Origin: Pricia mediterranea
GTDB taxonomy: Bacteria > Bacteroidota > Bacteroidia > Flavobacteriales > Flavobacteriaceae
Direction: 5' to 3'
Assembly: GCF_032248455.1 (NCBI RefSeq)
Contig: NZ_JAVTTP010000001.1
Span: 4,128,001 to 4,192,000, forward strand
DNA length: 64,000 nt
The position numbers were made by a program, and so were the translations under genes. How positions within the stretch are numbered: position 1 is the first letter of the stretch; every line of letters starts with the position of its first letter. Below the pieces are notes generated by a model. The model saw only the letters and a list, made by a program, of their open reading frames with translations. It was not told the DNA's origin and did not search any database. Of this stretch, positions 35,666-44,713 are shown one piece after another.

Positions 35666-38485
35666 ATGGATGAAAATGACGAACTGAACGTACCCGCAGG
35701 AGGAGACGACGAAGCGGAGAACCAAAACCAGTCTTCGGACGATAGTAATGATAACTCCCCCGAAGAAGAACAAGAACACAACCAAGACGTAGGCTCGAAC
35801 GATGCCTTGACCCGGGTGACCGGAATGTACAAGGATTGGTTCTTGGACTATGCGTCGTACGTCATTCTAGAGCGGGCCGTTCCCGCAATAGAAGACGGGT
35901 TCAAGCCCGTGCAGCGGCGTATCATGCATTCCCTCAAGGATCTCGACGACGGGCGCTATAACAAAGTCGCCAATGTGGTGGGCCATACCATGCAATACCA
36001 TCCGCACGGCGATGCGAGTATTGCCGACGCCATGGTGCAGATCGGACAGAAAGACCTGCTGATCGATACACAGGGCAACTGGGGGAACATTCTCACGGGT
36101 GATGGCGCGGCGGCTCCTAGATACATCGAGGCCCGGCTATCCAAATTTGCGCTAGAGGTGGTGTTCAGTCCTAAAATAACGGAATGGCAGCTTTCGTACG
36201 ACGGTCGGAAAAAAGAGCCCGTCAACCTGCCCGTAAAATTCCCATTGCTGTTGGCACAAGGGGCGGAGGGGATTGCCGTGGGGCTCTCCACCAAGATCAT
36301 GCCCCACAATTTTAATGAGCTCATCGACGCCTCCATCAAGCACTTGCAGGGCAAACGCTTCAAGCTGTTCCCCGATTTCCCTACTGCCGGTGTTATCGAT
36401 GTTTCCAATTACAACGACGGGATGCGGGGCGGAAAGGTGCGGGTGCGGGCCAAGATAGCCCAGCATACCAAATCGACGTTGGTTATTAGCGAGATACCCT
36501 ACGGGACCAACACTACTACTTTAAAAGAATCCATCCTCAAGGCCAACGATAAGGGCAAGATCAAGATCAAGAAAATCGATGATAATACCGCCGCGGAGGT
36601 AGAGTTGATGATTCATCTGCCCAATAATATCTCTCCCGATAAGACCATTGACGCTCTATATGCCTTTACGGCCTGTGAAACCTCGATCTCGCCCCTTAGC
36701 TGTATTATCGAGGACAATAAGCCGCTTTTTATCGGGGTGAGCGAAATGCTGCGGCGCTCCACTGACGCTACCGTCGATCTTCTAAAACAGGAACTGGAGA
36801 TACAACTCTCCGAACTGGAGGAACAATGGCATTTTGCATCCCTTGAGAGAATTTTTATCGAGAACCGCATCTATCGAGATATCGAGGAAGAGGAAACTTG
36901 GGAAGGGGTCATTGCCGCTATCGACAAAGGCCTGAAACCTTTTACCAAGAACTTGCGGCGGGCCGTGACCGAGGAAGATATTGTCCGTTTGACGGAAATC
37001 CGTATCAAACGTATTTCCAAGTTCGATTTGGACAAGGCCCAGCAAAATTTGGACAATCTAGAAAAGAAGATTGCCGAGGTCAAACATCATTTGGCCCACT
37101 TGGTAGAATACGCAATCGATTACTTCCAGAATCTCAAGGATACATACGGGGAAGGCAGGGAACGGAAATCCGAAATCCGTATTTTCGAGGATATCGAGGC
37201 CACCAAGGTCGTTATCCGGAATACGAAGCTCTACGTCAACCGCGAAGAGGGCTTTGTGGGTACCTCGCTCAAACGGGACGAGTATGTGACCGATTGCAGT
37301 GATATCGATGATATCATCGCTTTTACCAAGACGGGTAAGATGATGGTCTTTAAGGTAGATTCCAAAATCTTCGTGGGCAAGGGCATTATCTATGTCGCCG
37401 TATTCAAGAAAAAAGACAAACGCACCGTTTACAATATAATCTATCGCAACGGAAAGGGGGGGGCTACCTATATCAAGCGCTTTAATGTGGTCAGTATTAC
37501 CCGGGAGAAGCTGTATAATGTCGGTAAGGGGAAGCCCGGAACTCAGGTGTACTATTTTTCAGGCAATCCCAACGGCGAAGCGGAAATCGTTACGGTACAT
37601 CTACGCCGGTCCGGCAAAATCAAGAAACTGAAGTGGGATATCGATTTTGCCGATATTTCCATAAAGGGACGTGGCGCCAGAGGAAATCTGGTGACTAAGA
37701 ATCCCGTAAAACGAATCGAACTAAAGGAAAAGGGACTATCTACCCTAAAACCCCGAAAACTTTGGTTTGACGAGACCGTCCATCGCCTGAACAACGATGA
37801 AAGAGGAGAGTTTATGGGGGAATTCCGGAGTGGAGATCGGTTGTTGATCGTCAATCAAGACGGACTTGTAAAAACCGTCATCCCTGAAATAACCCTGCAT
37901 TTTGATGAGAATATAATCATCCTAGAAAAATGGATTCCCGAAAAACCCCTGTCCGCCATCTATTGGGACGGGGAAAAAGAACTATTCTATGTTAAACGCT
38001 TTCTTATCGAGAATCCCGATAAGGAAGAGAACATCCTTACCGACCACCCAAAATCCTATTTAGAGCGATTTTTCACCGATTATCGTCCGAGGGCAGAAAT
38101 AGTATTCGCCAAAAAACGGGGGCAGGAACGCAAGGAGAATTGGGTATTGGACCTGGAGGAATTCATCGCCGTAAAGGGCATCACTGCCAGGGGCAATCAA
38201 CTTACGAAGGACAAGGTGCTCGAAATCAGCGGACTATCACCTTTGCCTTACGAACCGCCGGAGCATTCCAACACGGAGGATGTCGAAGGGGGCGATGACG
38301 ATAACAACGAAAAAGATGCAGGAAACGAGCCATTGGGGGACGAGGAATCCAGTTCGGGAAACGGCAGTAAAAAATCCGACAATCCTTCATCCAAAACTGA
38401 TTCATCAGAAAATGCTACGCCAAGAAAACCCTCCCCAAAAGAAAATAAAGATAATGGGGATGACCAACCTACGCTCTTCGATTAA
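35666..38485 (+). CDS. parC: DNA topoisomerase IV subunit A
   Basis: 939 aa. The catalytic domain starts near residue 47 after an unusual, very acidic N-terminal extension (residues 1-46, mostly Asp, Glu, Asn, Gln, Ser). KPVQRRIMHSL (80-90) and the active tyrosine Tyr153 in AAAPRYIEARL are present. The beta-pinwheel C-terminal domain (about 525-830) has no GyrA box QRRGGKG, consistent with ParC. The last 95 residues are another low-complexity acidic and Ser/Lys-rich tail ending DDQPTLFD; the last seven resemble the clamp- or FtsK-interacting tails of replication proteins only loosely. Cotranscribed with parE. Confidence 0.92.
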   Translation: MDENDELNVPAGGDDEAENQNQSSDDSNDNSPEEEQEHNQDVGSNDALTRVTGMYKDWFLDYASYVILERAVPAIEDGFKPVQRRIMHSLKDLDDGRYNKVANVVGHTMQYHPHGDASIADAMVQIGQKDLLIDTQGNWGNILTGDGAAAPRYIEARLSKFALEVVFSPKITEWQLSYDGRKKEPVNLPVKFPLLLAQGAEGIAVGLSTKIMPHNFNELIDASIKHLQGKRFKLFPDFPTAGVIDVSNYNDGMRGGKVRVRAKIAQHTKSTLVISEIPYGTNTTTLKESILKANDKGKIKIKKIDDNTAAEVELMIHLPNNISPDKTIDALYAFTACETSISPLSCIIEDNKPLFIGVSEMLRRSTDATVDLLKQELEIQLSELEEQWHFASLERIFIENRIYRDIEEEETWEGVIAAIDKGLKPFTKNLRRAVTEEDIVRLTEIRIKRISKFDLDKAQQNLDNLEKKIAEVKHHLAHLVEYAIDYFQNLKDTYGEGRERKSEIRIFEDIEATKVVIRNTKLYVNREEGFVGTSLKRDEYVTDCSDIDDIIAFTKTGKMMVFKVDSKIFVGKGIIYVAVFKKKDKRTVYNIIYRNGKGGATYIKRFNVVSITREKLYNVGKGKPGTQVYYFSGNPNGEAEIVTVHLRRSGKIKKLKWDIDFADISIKGRGARGNLVTKNPVKRIELKEKGLSTLKPRKLWFDETVHRLNNDERGEFMGEFRSGDRLLIVNQDGLVKTVIPEITLHFDENIIILEKWIPEKPLSAIYWDGEKELFYVKRFLIENPDKEENILTDHPKSYLERFFTDYRPRAEIVFAKKRGQERKENWVLDLEEFIAVKGITARGNQLTKDKVLEISGLSPLPYEPPEHSNTEDVEGGDDDNNEKDAGNEPLGDEESSSGNGSKKSDNPSSKTDSSENATPRKPSPKENKDNGDDQPTLFD

Positions 38486-38623
38486 AGGACGGCCTTGAAC
38501 GACCTGGTTAAGTATTCTAGGACCATTAAAACTGGTACTGAAAATAAGTAATGATTCATAATTGGTTTACGTTAATTCACTTCAGGGGATTGACGGAACA
38601 CATGATTTTACAAATACATAGAA

Positions 38624-39055
38624 ATGGCTTCAAAAAGTTTCTTTCAAGAATTCAAGAATTTTGCCATCAAGGGCAATATGATAGATATGGCCATCGGCAT
38701 TATTATTGGTACGGCATTTAACAATGTAGTCAATACCTTGGTGAAAAAAGTGGTCATGCCGCCCTTATCGCTTTTGACCGATGGAGTACATCTCTCGGAC
38801 AGAAAATACGTAATGCGACAAGCCACTGAGAGTCAAGATGAAATAGCCATTGGATACGGTGAAATGCTAGAGGTGTCCATCGATTTTTTGATTATCGCCC
38901 TGACCATTTTTGTGGTCATCCGGTTTATCAATCGATTCAAGGAAAAATCGGAGGATCCCAAAAATAAAACGGTCGAAACGCCCAAGAACATCGAACTTTT
39001 ATCGAATCTTGAGAAATTGATGGAGGAACAAAATGCCATCCTCCGAAAAAAATAG
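38624..39055 (+). CDS. mscL: Large-conductance mechanosensitive channel
   Basis: 143 aa with two membrane helices: TM1 NMIDMAIGIIIGTAFNNVV (about 18-36) and TM2 FLIIALTIFVVIRFINRF (about 88-105). The amphipathic N-terminal helix FFQEFKNFAIKG and C-terminal helical bundle (LLSNLEKLMEEQNAILRKK) are in place. It opens under membrane tension to release solutes on osmotic downshock, fitting a marine organism. Independent gene. Confidence 0.95.
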   Translation: MASKSFFQEFKNFAIKGNMIDMAIGIIIGTAFNNVVNTLVKKVVMPPLSLLTDGVHLSDRKYVMRQATESQDEIAIGYGEMLEVSIDFLIIALTIFVVIRFINRFKEKSEDPKNKTVETPKNIELLSNLEKLMEEQNAILRKK

Positions 39056-39116
39056 GAAATAGCTTGTTAAAGCCTTTAAATTTCGGTCATGGGGTCATAA
39101 TGGCTCTCATAAATAC

Positions 39117-39124
39117 TATCTTTG
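39117..39124 (+). promoter_or_regulatory. -7 element of the sterol desaturase-like gene
   Basis: TATCTTTG lies 12 bases before the ATG at 39136, a full match to TAnnTTTG. The transcript would have an almost absent leader. No clear -33 TTG. Confidence 0.45.
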
Positions 39125-39135
39125 TCAAAATTTGA

Positions 39136-40095
39136 TTGATGGATTTTACGAACCCCCTCGTTTACGGCGTACCTGCTTTTATCGCCTTTATTCTATTAGA
39201 GCTCACCTATAGCCACACCCACGGCAATGAGGATTTATACGATTGGAAAGATTTATTGGCCAGCGGTACTATGGGTGTCGGTTCCGCTATTTTGGGGCCG
39301 TTACTCAAGGTAACCGTACTTATCGTTGTTTTCGAATTTACGTATGAGATGTTCAACCCAGTGGTTGACGGTGTACGTACCAATATCATGGGTTACGAGT
39401 CCTTCGGTTATGCATGGTACGTATGGATCTTGTGCCAGTTGGCCGATGATTTTACCTATTATTGGTTCCATCGTGCCAATCATGAGGTGCGTATACTCTG
39501 GGCCGCCCATATCGTACACCACTCCTCCGATAATTTCAATCTCGGCACCGCGGTCCGTAATGGGTGGTTCACCTTGCTGTACAAGCCGTTTTTCTATATG
39601 TGGATGCCTGCGATAGGCTTCCCAGTGGAGATGGTCATCGTCTGCTTGGCCATAGAATCATTATGGCAGTTTCAGTTGCATACCAAATATGTCCCTAAAA
39701 TGGGATGGGTCGAGAAAATATTCAACACCCACACCATGCACCAGGTCCACCATTCGCAGAACGTGGAGTATCTGGATAAGAACCACGGAGGTTTTCTGAA
39801 TATCTTCGACAAGATGTTCGGCACTTGGAAGGAGTTGGATGATGACATCGAGGTGAAGTTTGGGGTCATTCACGCACCGGACTCCTACAATCCTCTCGTG
39901 ATTCTGACCCACGAGTTCAAGGATATTTGGGCGGACGTCAAAAAGGCGGACAAATTTTCGCACAAACTTATGTACATTTTCGGCCCTCCAGGATGGAGCC
40001 ATGATGGCAGTACCCTGACCGTTAAACAGCAGCAGCGGTTGTTTCGGGAGCAGCAAGCCAAGAACCCCGAAGTGGCCTACAGTCGGCCGAACTAG
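39136..40095 (+). CDS. Fatty acid hydroxylase / sterol desaturase family membrane protein
   Basis: 319 aa with four or five predicted membrane helices. The di-iron histidine boxes are complete: HRANHE (HxxxH form), HIVHHS and HQVHHS. Family members hydroxylate or desaturate lipids such as sterols, carotenoids or alkylglycerols in the membrane; bacterial substrates are mostly unknown. No sterol or carotenoid genes are adjacent, so the substrate is open. Confidence 0.88.
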   Translation: MMDFTNPLVYGVPAFIAFILLELTYSHTHGNEDLYDWKDLLASGTMGVGSAILGPLLKVTVLIVVFEFTYEMFNPVVDGVRTNIMGYESFGYAWYVWILCQLADDFTYYWFHRANHEVRILWAAHIVHHSSDNFNLGTAVRNGWFTLLYKPFFYMWMPAIGFPVEMVIVCLAIESLWQFQLHTKYVPKMGWVEKIFNTHTMHQVHHSQNVEYLDKNHGGFLNIFDKMFGTWKELDDDIEVKFGVIHAPDSYNPLVILTHEFKDIWADVKKADKFSHKLMYIFGPPGWSHDGSTLTVKQQQRLFREQQAKNPEVAYSRPN

Positions 40096-40232
40096 CTTGA
40101 GCTATTCCTGCGTGCGGCAGCTAAGGTATCCAACTTGGCCCTACCGCTTTCCAATAACTTGGTACCTGGCATATTAGCTACGGCGGGGTGACGTAATGGT
40201 TCAGTAAAGACAGAAGAAAAATCGGAACCTTT

Positions 40233-40610
40233 TTACTGCTCTCTGACAGCCGTTCCGGTGGATTTCTTATCTCTCCCGACAATCCCATATTCGAAGGTGT
40301 AGGAGTCATCGGTGGTAGAAAGAATCTTCATATGAACGGATTTCTCCTCGGCTAAACTGTTGGGATTGAATTTTTTTACTACGTATTCACAGTCGTTGAT
40401 CCACCGCACGGCCGAAGTGTCCGCCTTCCCCTCAAAATAATCTATTTCCATAGTATCATTTCGGACGAACAGGGTGGTTTTCTCTTCGCCGTCGATGGTG
40501 GTCGTAAACGTGTACCTTCCATTCTTGAAACTTTTACAATCTCTTTGCGGTTGGTAGCATGAAGCCAATAATAGCACCAGGGGACACGATATAAGCAGTC
40601 TTTTCATCAT
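40233..40610 (-). CDS. Small conserved lipoprotein of unknown function
   Basis: 125 aa. Lipoprotein signal with lipobox LLLASC (cysteine about residue 18). The mature part contains CKSFKNGRYTFTTTIDGEE and WINDCEYVVKKF, a beta-rich pattern seen in a small flavobacterial family. Members have, as I recall, sometimes been mislabelled as topoisomerase proteins; the sequence gives no support for that. A start 3 bases downstream is equally good. It is alone on its strand. Confidence 0.65.
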   Translation of the reverse strand: MMKRLLISCPLVLLLASCYQPQRDCKSFKNGRYTFTTTIDGEEKTTLFVRNDTMEIDYFEGKADTSAVRWINDCEYVVKKFNPNSLAEEKSVHMKILSTTDDSYTFEYGIVGRDKKSTGTAVREQ

Positions 40611-40834
40611 TGCCGCAAATTAAGAAAAACAAATATGTCCGGAGCAGGATTTAACGCGTTTTTAAACCTCGCCCATGAAGACTTCCGGTCATTTCACCGC
40701 CTACTCAAGATTTTTTTTCATTTTATTGTTTCCGCTCTAGAACGGCTCATGGTCCTTCGCTTATTTTAGTTGCACGGGCGCTACACACACGGCTTTACGG
40801 AGGCTAGCTCTGGTCGATCGGGTGGATACGAAAC

Positions 40835-41251
40835 CTATGATCCATCAGGACTGGTATTGGCCGGGGTGTGGGACTCAAAGGTTCCGTCGGTATAAAAAAT
40901 TACGATACGCGCTATTGCGGCCTTGGATTTCCCGGGACTTTCGGGCCCGGTCTTGTGGACACTTTCTTTTAGAGGATTTTTGAATGCCGCGGTACCCTCC
41001 GTAGAAGCACTCTTTCCGTTCTTTTCAGGCGGAAACGTTCCTTTCCCGTTTAAAAGCCAGTATAAATTAACTTCCGGAAAACTCTTAACCACCTTCAATA
41101 CAAATTCGAGACTGGGCTTGTTACGTCCCGATAGGAGATGGGAAATGCTTGAACGCTGCACTTGAATTTTTTCTGCAAAAGCCGAAGCAGTGAGATCGTA
41201 ATGTTGAAGCAGATACTCCAAGCGGCCAATAAATTCCGAACTGTTTACCAT
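40835..41251 (-). CDS. Small XRE-family HTH regulator
   Basis: 138 aa. The HTH spans about residues 8-65 (TASAFAEKIQVQRSSISHLLSGRNKPS, then FVLKVVKSFPEVNLYWLLNGKG). A linker rich in Ser, Gly and Lys leads to a conserved C-terminal tail ARIVIFYTDGTFESHTP, also seen in other flavobacterial members of this type. It lacks any effector domain. A TTTAC-N4-GTAAA palindrome overlaps its own start codon (41244-41257), and four more lie in front of the divergent M14 gene, so it is probably autoregulated and controls that gene. Confidence 0.82.
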   Translation of the reverse strand: MVNSSEFIGRLEYLLQHYDLTASAFAEKIQVQRSSISHLLSGRNKPSLEFVLKVVKSFPEVNLYWLLNGKGTFPPEKNGKSASTEGTAAFKNPLKESVHKTGPESPGKSKAAIARIVIFYTDGTFESHTPANTSPDGS

Positions 41252-41257
41252 TGTAAA
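41244..41257. promoter_or_regulatory. Operator-like palindrome 1 (overlaps XRE start codon)
   Basis: TTTAC-CATT-GTAAA, perfect 5-base arms with a 4-base spacer; the XRE ATG (41251-41249) lies inside it. Binding there would block both initiation and early elongation of the regulator gene. Confidence 0.6.
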
Positions 41258-41422
41258 TATTCTTGTCTAAATATAACAAACTACTAGGGTCACATCCTAC
41301 TCATAACCTAAAATTCAACCCTAAAATAATAATCTAATACTTTAATTAAACTTATATAAGCACCTGAATGACATTTTTATAGAACACACATATATATAAA
41401 GATGAATTTTCACTCCAAATAG

Positions 41423-41436
41423 TTTACAATCGTAAA
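41423..41436. promoter_or_regulatory. Operator-like palindrome 2
   Basis: TTTAC-AATC-GTAAA, perfect arms. It lies about 107 bases before the M14 gene and 166 bases from the XRE site, within the shared upstream region. Confidence 0.6.
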
Positions 41437-41465
41437 TATAAACCAGAAATCAAGCGCGGCCTTTG

Positions 41466-41526
41466 TTTACAAAAGTGAAATGTTATAGTTTACAAATGTA
41501 ATTTATTTTGATGTTACTTTTGTAAA
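41466..41526. promoter_or_regulatory. Operator-like palindromes 3-5 in front of the M14 peptidase gene
   Basis: Three sites, each with one mismatch to TTTAC-N4-GTAAA: 41466-41479 (TTTAC-AAAA-GTGAA), 41489-41502 (TTTAC-AAAT-GTAAT) and 41513-41526 (GTTAC-TTTT-GTAAA). They start 23 and 24 bases apart. The last one contains the -7 element TACTTTTG (41515-41522), so occupancy would block RNA polymerase. Confidence 0.6.
41515..41522 (+). promoter_or_regulatory. -7 element of the M14 peptidase gene
   Basis: TACTTTTG (TAnnTTTG) lies 20 bases before the ATG at 41543 and inside the fifth operator-like site. Confidence 0.5.
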
Positions 41527-41542
41527 TCGCAAAATTTGAAGG

Positions 41543-42649
41543 ATGACTTTAACCTCAATAGAATACCAATCCATAAAAGAAAAAGGCATTTGTGGACGTT
41601 ACCTGACTCACGACCAAATCGAAGATTTCTTGAGCGCGCCTAAGAATCTTGAGGTCCGTCCCGTGGGCAAATCTGTTCTGGGAGTACCCATTGACCAAAT
41701 GAAGCTTGGCGAGGGCCCCGTTAAAATACTGATGTGGTCTCAAATGCACGGAAATGAATCGACCACGACGAAGGCGGTCTTGGACCTGATTAATTATTTA
41801 AATGCAGATCTGCCTACTTCCAGGACTATTCTCAAGCAATGTACCATTATGATGATTCCTATTTTAAATCCCGACGGAGCTATGGCCTATACCCGGGCCA
41901 ATGCCAATGGTATCGACCTTAATCGGGATGCGCAGGAAAGGTCACAACCGGAAAGTAGGGTACTTCGTGAGGTGTTCGACGAATTTCAGCCGGACTATTG
42001 CTTCAATCTGCATGATCAACGCACTATATTCAATGTGGGCAATACTCCCAAACCGGCTACCGTATCCTTTTTGGCACCCGCCCATGACGAGGCCAGAAGC
42101 GTTTCTGTATCCCGCGGCGTGGCCATGAAGCTCGTCGTCGCGATGAACGAACAACTGCAAAATCGGATTCCAGGGCAGGTGGGAAGGTACGATGACGCCT
42201 ACAATGCAAACTGTGTTGGAGATGCCTTTCAAATGACCGACACTCCTACTGTTCTTTTTGAAGCGGGACACTATCCCGAGGATTATGAACGCGAGAAAAC
42301 CCGAAAGTTTATATTTCAGGCCCTGCTGAAAGGCTTGACCATTATAGCAGAGAACGATTTTAATGAGCTGAATGTCTCGGATTACTTCTTGATTCCTGAA
42401 AATCAAAAAAGATATTTTGATATCCTTGTGCATAATGCCCATGTTCTGGATTCTTCCCTGATCGAGGGCGATGCGGTGGGTATTCTGTATAAGGAAACCT
42501 TGGTAGATGGTGCTATCGAATTTATCCCTAAAATCGAAAAATCGGGAAATCTGAAGGGGTATTTCGGACATCGGACCTACAACGCGTTGGCGGATGAGGA
42601 CTTTAAAATTATTGAAGGCAATCCAACTTGGATCGATCTATTCCGTTAA
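41543..42649 (+). CDS. M14-family zinc carboxypeptidase, cytosolic
   Basis: 368 aa without a signal peptide. Zinc ligands are His69, Glu72 (MHGNE) and His157 (NLHDQ); substrate-binding Arg128 is in IDLNRDA and the catalytic Glu240 in LFEAGH. So the complete M14 active site is present. The C-terminal 110 residues form a beta-rich extension. Cytosolic M14 enzymes trim peptides or cell-wall peptide fragments, or act on N-acyl amino acids; the substrate is not evident. The five operator sites upstream imply tight control by the divergent XRE protein, and an Lrp/AsnC regulator follows. Confidence 0.88.
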   Translation: MTLTSIEYQSIKEKGICGRYLTHDQIEDFLSAPKNLEVRPVGKSVLGVPIDQMKLGEGPVKILMWSQMHGNESTTTKAVLDLINYLNADLPTSRTILKQCTIMMIPILNPDGAMAYTRANANGIDLNRDAQERSQPESRVLREVFDEFQPDYCFNLHDQRTIFNVGNTPKPATVSFLAPAHDEARSVSVSRGVAMKLVVAMNEQLQNRIPGQVGRYDDAYNANCVGDAFQMTDTPTVLFEAGHYPEDYEREKTRKFIFQALLKGLTIIAENDFNELNVSDYFLIPENQKRYFDILVHNAHVLDSSLIEGDAVGILYKETLVDGAIEFIPKIEKSGNLKGYFGHRTYNALADEDFKIIEGNPTWIDLFR

Positions 42650-42736
42650 TTTTAAGAATTTATTGTGAAACGGTAAAATAATTACGTATTTATCAAAAAA
42701 ATCAACTTTTCCATGCATATTATTTCTTAATTTTTT

Positions 42737-42744
42737 TACTTTTG
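42737..42744 (+). promoter_or_regulatory. -7 element of the Lrp/AsnC gene
   Basis: TACTTTTG fully matches TAnnTTTG; the ATG is about 80 bases downstream in an AT-rich leader. Confidence 0.45.
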
Positions 42745-42822
42745 TCATTGAAAATTTGCTCGAATAAAAACGTTCTTCTCGAACGCTTTTAAATGATTTA
42801 AATTATTAAATAGCACATTATT

Positions 42823-43305
42823 ATGGCAGGAAAAGTAAAACTAGACGAAATCGACCATCAAATTCTCGATATGTTGATCGAGAACACCAGAACGCCTTTC
42901 ACAGACATCGCCAAGAAATTGTTGATTTCGGCAGGTACGGTACACGTCAGGGTAAAAAAAATGGAGGAAGCGGGAATTATTAGAGGCTCTTCGTTGACTC
43001 TTGATTATGTACAATTGGGGTACGCCTTTATAGCCTATGTCGGAATTTTCCTTGAAAAAACCCATCAGACTAAATTTGTGATGGAGCGGTTGGAACAGAT
43101 TCCGAATGTAACTATCGCCCATATCACTACGGGCAAGTTCAATATTTTCTGTAAAATCCGGGCGAGGGATACCAACCATGCCAAAAACATAATTTTCATG
43201 ATCGATGATATCGATGGCATCAATCGCACGGAAACTATGATTTCGCTAGAAGAAAGCTTCAACGATAAAAAAAGGTTGATGCATATGATTTTCAACGAAC
43301 TTTAG
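42823..43305 (+). CDS. Lrp/AsnC family transcriptional regulator
   Basis: 160 aa. Winged-HTH in the first 60 residues (LDEIDHQILDMLIENTRTPFTDIAKKLLISAGTVHVRVKKM) and a RAM ligand-binding domain after (AYVGIFLEKTHQTKFVMERLEQIPNV, then GKFNIFCKIRARD). Such proteins sense amino acids and control their metabolism as octamers. It follows the M14 peptidase gene on the same strand but with a separate promoter. A terminator-like hairpin lies at 43413-43442. Confidence 0.92.
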   Translation: MAGKVKLDEIDHQILDMLIENTRTPFTDIAKKLLISAGTVHVRVKKMEEAGIIRGSSLTLDYVQLGYAFIAYVGIFLEKTHQTKFVMERLEQIPNVTIAHITTGKFNIFCKIRARDTNHAKNIIFMIDDIDGINRTETMISLEESFNDKKRLMHMIFNEL

Positions 43306-43412
43306 TCCTTCTCACCTTCACCGATGCTATCGTGCCGCGTCGATCAATGACCGTAATGACGAAATGGAAGCCATGATGTGAGCATTTTTTTGGGCTGGCT
43401 GAAAAGATACCG

Positions 43413-43442
43413 ATCCCGAACGTTTGCGTTCGGGATTTTTTA
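43413..43442 (+). terminator. Intrinsic terminator after the Lrp/AsnC gene
   Basis: ATCCCGAACG (43413-43422), loop TTTG, CGTTCGGGAT (43427-43436), then a T-run. Perfect 10-base stem, about 108 bases after the stop codon. Confidence 0.9.
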
Positions 43443-43463
43443 TAGCTTCGTATAAATCAAGTA

Positions 43464-44411
43464 GTGGTTTCCGAAATGGATGTAAGAAAAAAACTTAAGA
43501 CTTTCTGGACCTTGTTAAAGGACACGGCAATGGCCTGGGTCGAGAACGATCCTTTCGGCAAGAGCGCGGTGATATCCTATTACACCCTTTTTTCGTTGCC
43601 TTCATTATTAATGATAGTGGCCTGGATCGCCAGTGAACTGTTTGGCGTTGAAGCCGTCCGTGGAAAAATCGCTAAGCGCTTGGGGGCTTTTATTGGTGAG
43701 GGAGCCTCAAACGCCATTGAGGGCATGATCGCTAATGCCTCGGTCAAGGAAGGCTCTACGGTAGCGGTCATAATCGGGATAGCAATGTTAATTTTCGGTG
43801 CGACGGGAGTATTTGTCCGCCTTAAGATGGCCATGAACGATATTTGGCACGTAGAACCCCGAAAAACGGTTTGGTTACAGACCATCATTGACCGACTAAT
43901 TTCTTTCGGAATGATCTTGGTGCTGGGTTTTCTATTTCTGGTCTCCTTGATACTGTCTTTCGTGTTGAAAATTGTCAGTGATTATATTGGGACTTTCGCA
44001 CCAAAGATAGCGGAGATTGCCGCCAGTACGTTCAGCTATTTGCTGACATTTATTGTGATAACCGGACTCTTCGCGGCATTGTTCAAATTGTTGCCGGACA
44101 TTAAGATTCGATGGAAGACTACCCTTTCCGGTGCAGCATTGACCACGGTACTTTTCTTGATCGGTGAATTTTTATTGGGCTATTATTTTACCCAAAGCGA
44201 TCCGACATCCGTATATGGCGGGGCCTCCTCTGTAGTTTTGATCATGCTGTGGGTATATTACACCTGTATGATCCTTTTTTTCGGGGCCGAGTTTACCGCC
44301 CAGTACGCCCATTATATCGATGAAAAGGTCGAGCCCAGCGAAAAAGGGGTTCGAAAGGCATCCCCTGGTCATTCCGGATTCCCTCAATCCATTTCATCCC
44401 CCAAATCGTAG
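43464..44411 (+). CDS. YihY/BrkB family inner-membrane protein
   Basis: 315 aa with six predicted membrane helices. Landmarks are the N-terminal FGKSAVISYYTLFSLPSLLMIVAWIA, IGIAMLIFGATGVFVRLKMAMNDIW (about 105-129), LPDIKIRWKTTLSGA, and the C-terminal VLIMLWVYYTCMILFFGAEFTAQYA. The family was once called ribonuclease BN by mistake; the true function is unknown, possibly lipid transport across the membrane. The end overlaps the convergent acidic-protein gene by 28 bases. Confidence 0.88.
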   Translation: MVSEMDVRKKLKTFWTLLKDTAMAWVENDPFGKSAVISYYTLFSLPSLLMIVAWIASELFGVEAVRGKIAKRLGAFIGEGASNAIEGMIANASVKEGSTVAVIIGIAMLIFGATGVFVRLKMAMNDIWHVEPRKTVWLQTIIDRLISFGMILVLGFLFLVSLILSFVLKIVSDYIGTFAPKIAEIAASTFSYLLTFIVITGLFAALFKLLPDIKIRWKTTLSGAALTTVLFLIGEFLLGYYFTQSDPTSVYGGASSVVLIMLWVYYTCMILFFGAEFTAQYAHYIDEKVEPSEKGVRKASPGHSGFPQSISSPKS

Positions 44412-44713
44412 TCCGCATCGGAGTCCAGCTCATATTCCGGGGAATCGGTTTCTTCCAGAACGTTTTGGGGTCTTGCCTCAAGTTCCTTTTCGATGGTATC
44501 GTCAAAGTTTGATATGAACTCCGAGAGGCTTTTACTGATTTTGACCAGGTAAACGGTATCCTCTGTTTTGATTTCGACCGCTTCGACGGTATCGCCCTGC
44601 AGGGTTTTGAAAACGACGATATCTTCATCGCCGTATCCGTCGGGATAGGATTCTATTAGAAGCAGGGCGAGTTCGTGGTCCAATTTTTTGTAATCTACAA
44701 TTTTGCGTAGCAT
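44384..44713 (-). CDS. Small acidic conserved protein of unknown function
   Basis: 109 aa. It starts MLRKIVDYKKLDHELALLLIESYPDGYGDEDIV, has a compact alpha/beta pattern to about residue 75, and ends in a strongly acidic tail (EYELDSDADYDLGDEMD). No catalytic motif. Homologous small proteins are recalled in flavobacteria, sometimes under misleading names. The 3' end overlaps the BrkB gene on the other strand. Confidence 0.65.
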   Translation of the reverse strand: MLRKIVDYKKLDHELALLLIESYPDGYGDEDIVVFKTLQGDTVEAVEIKTEDTVYLVKISKSLSEFISNFDDTIEKELEARPQNVLEETDSPEYELDSDADYDLGDEMD

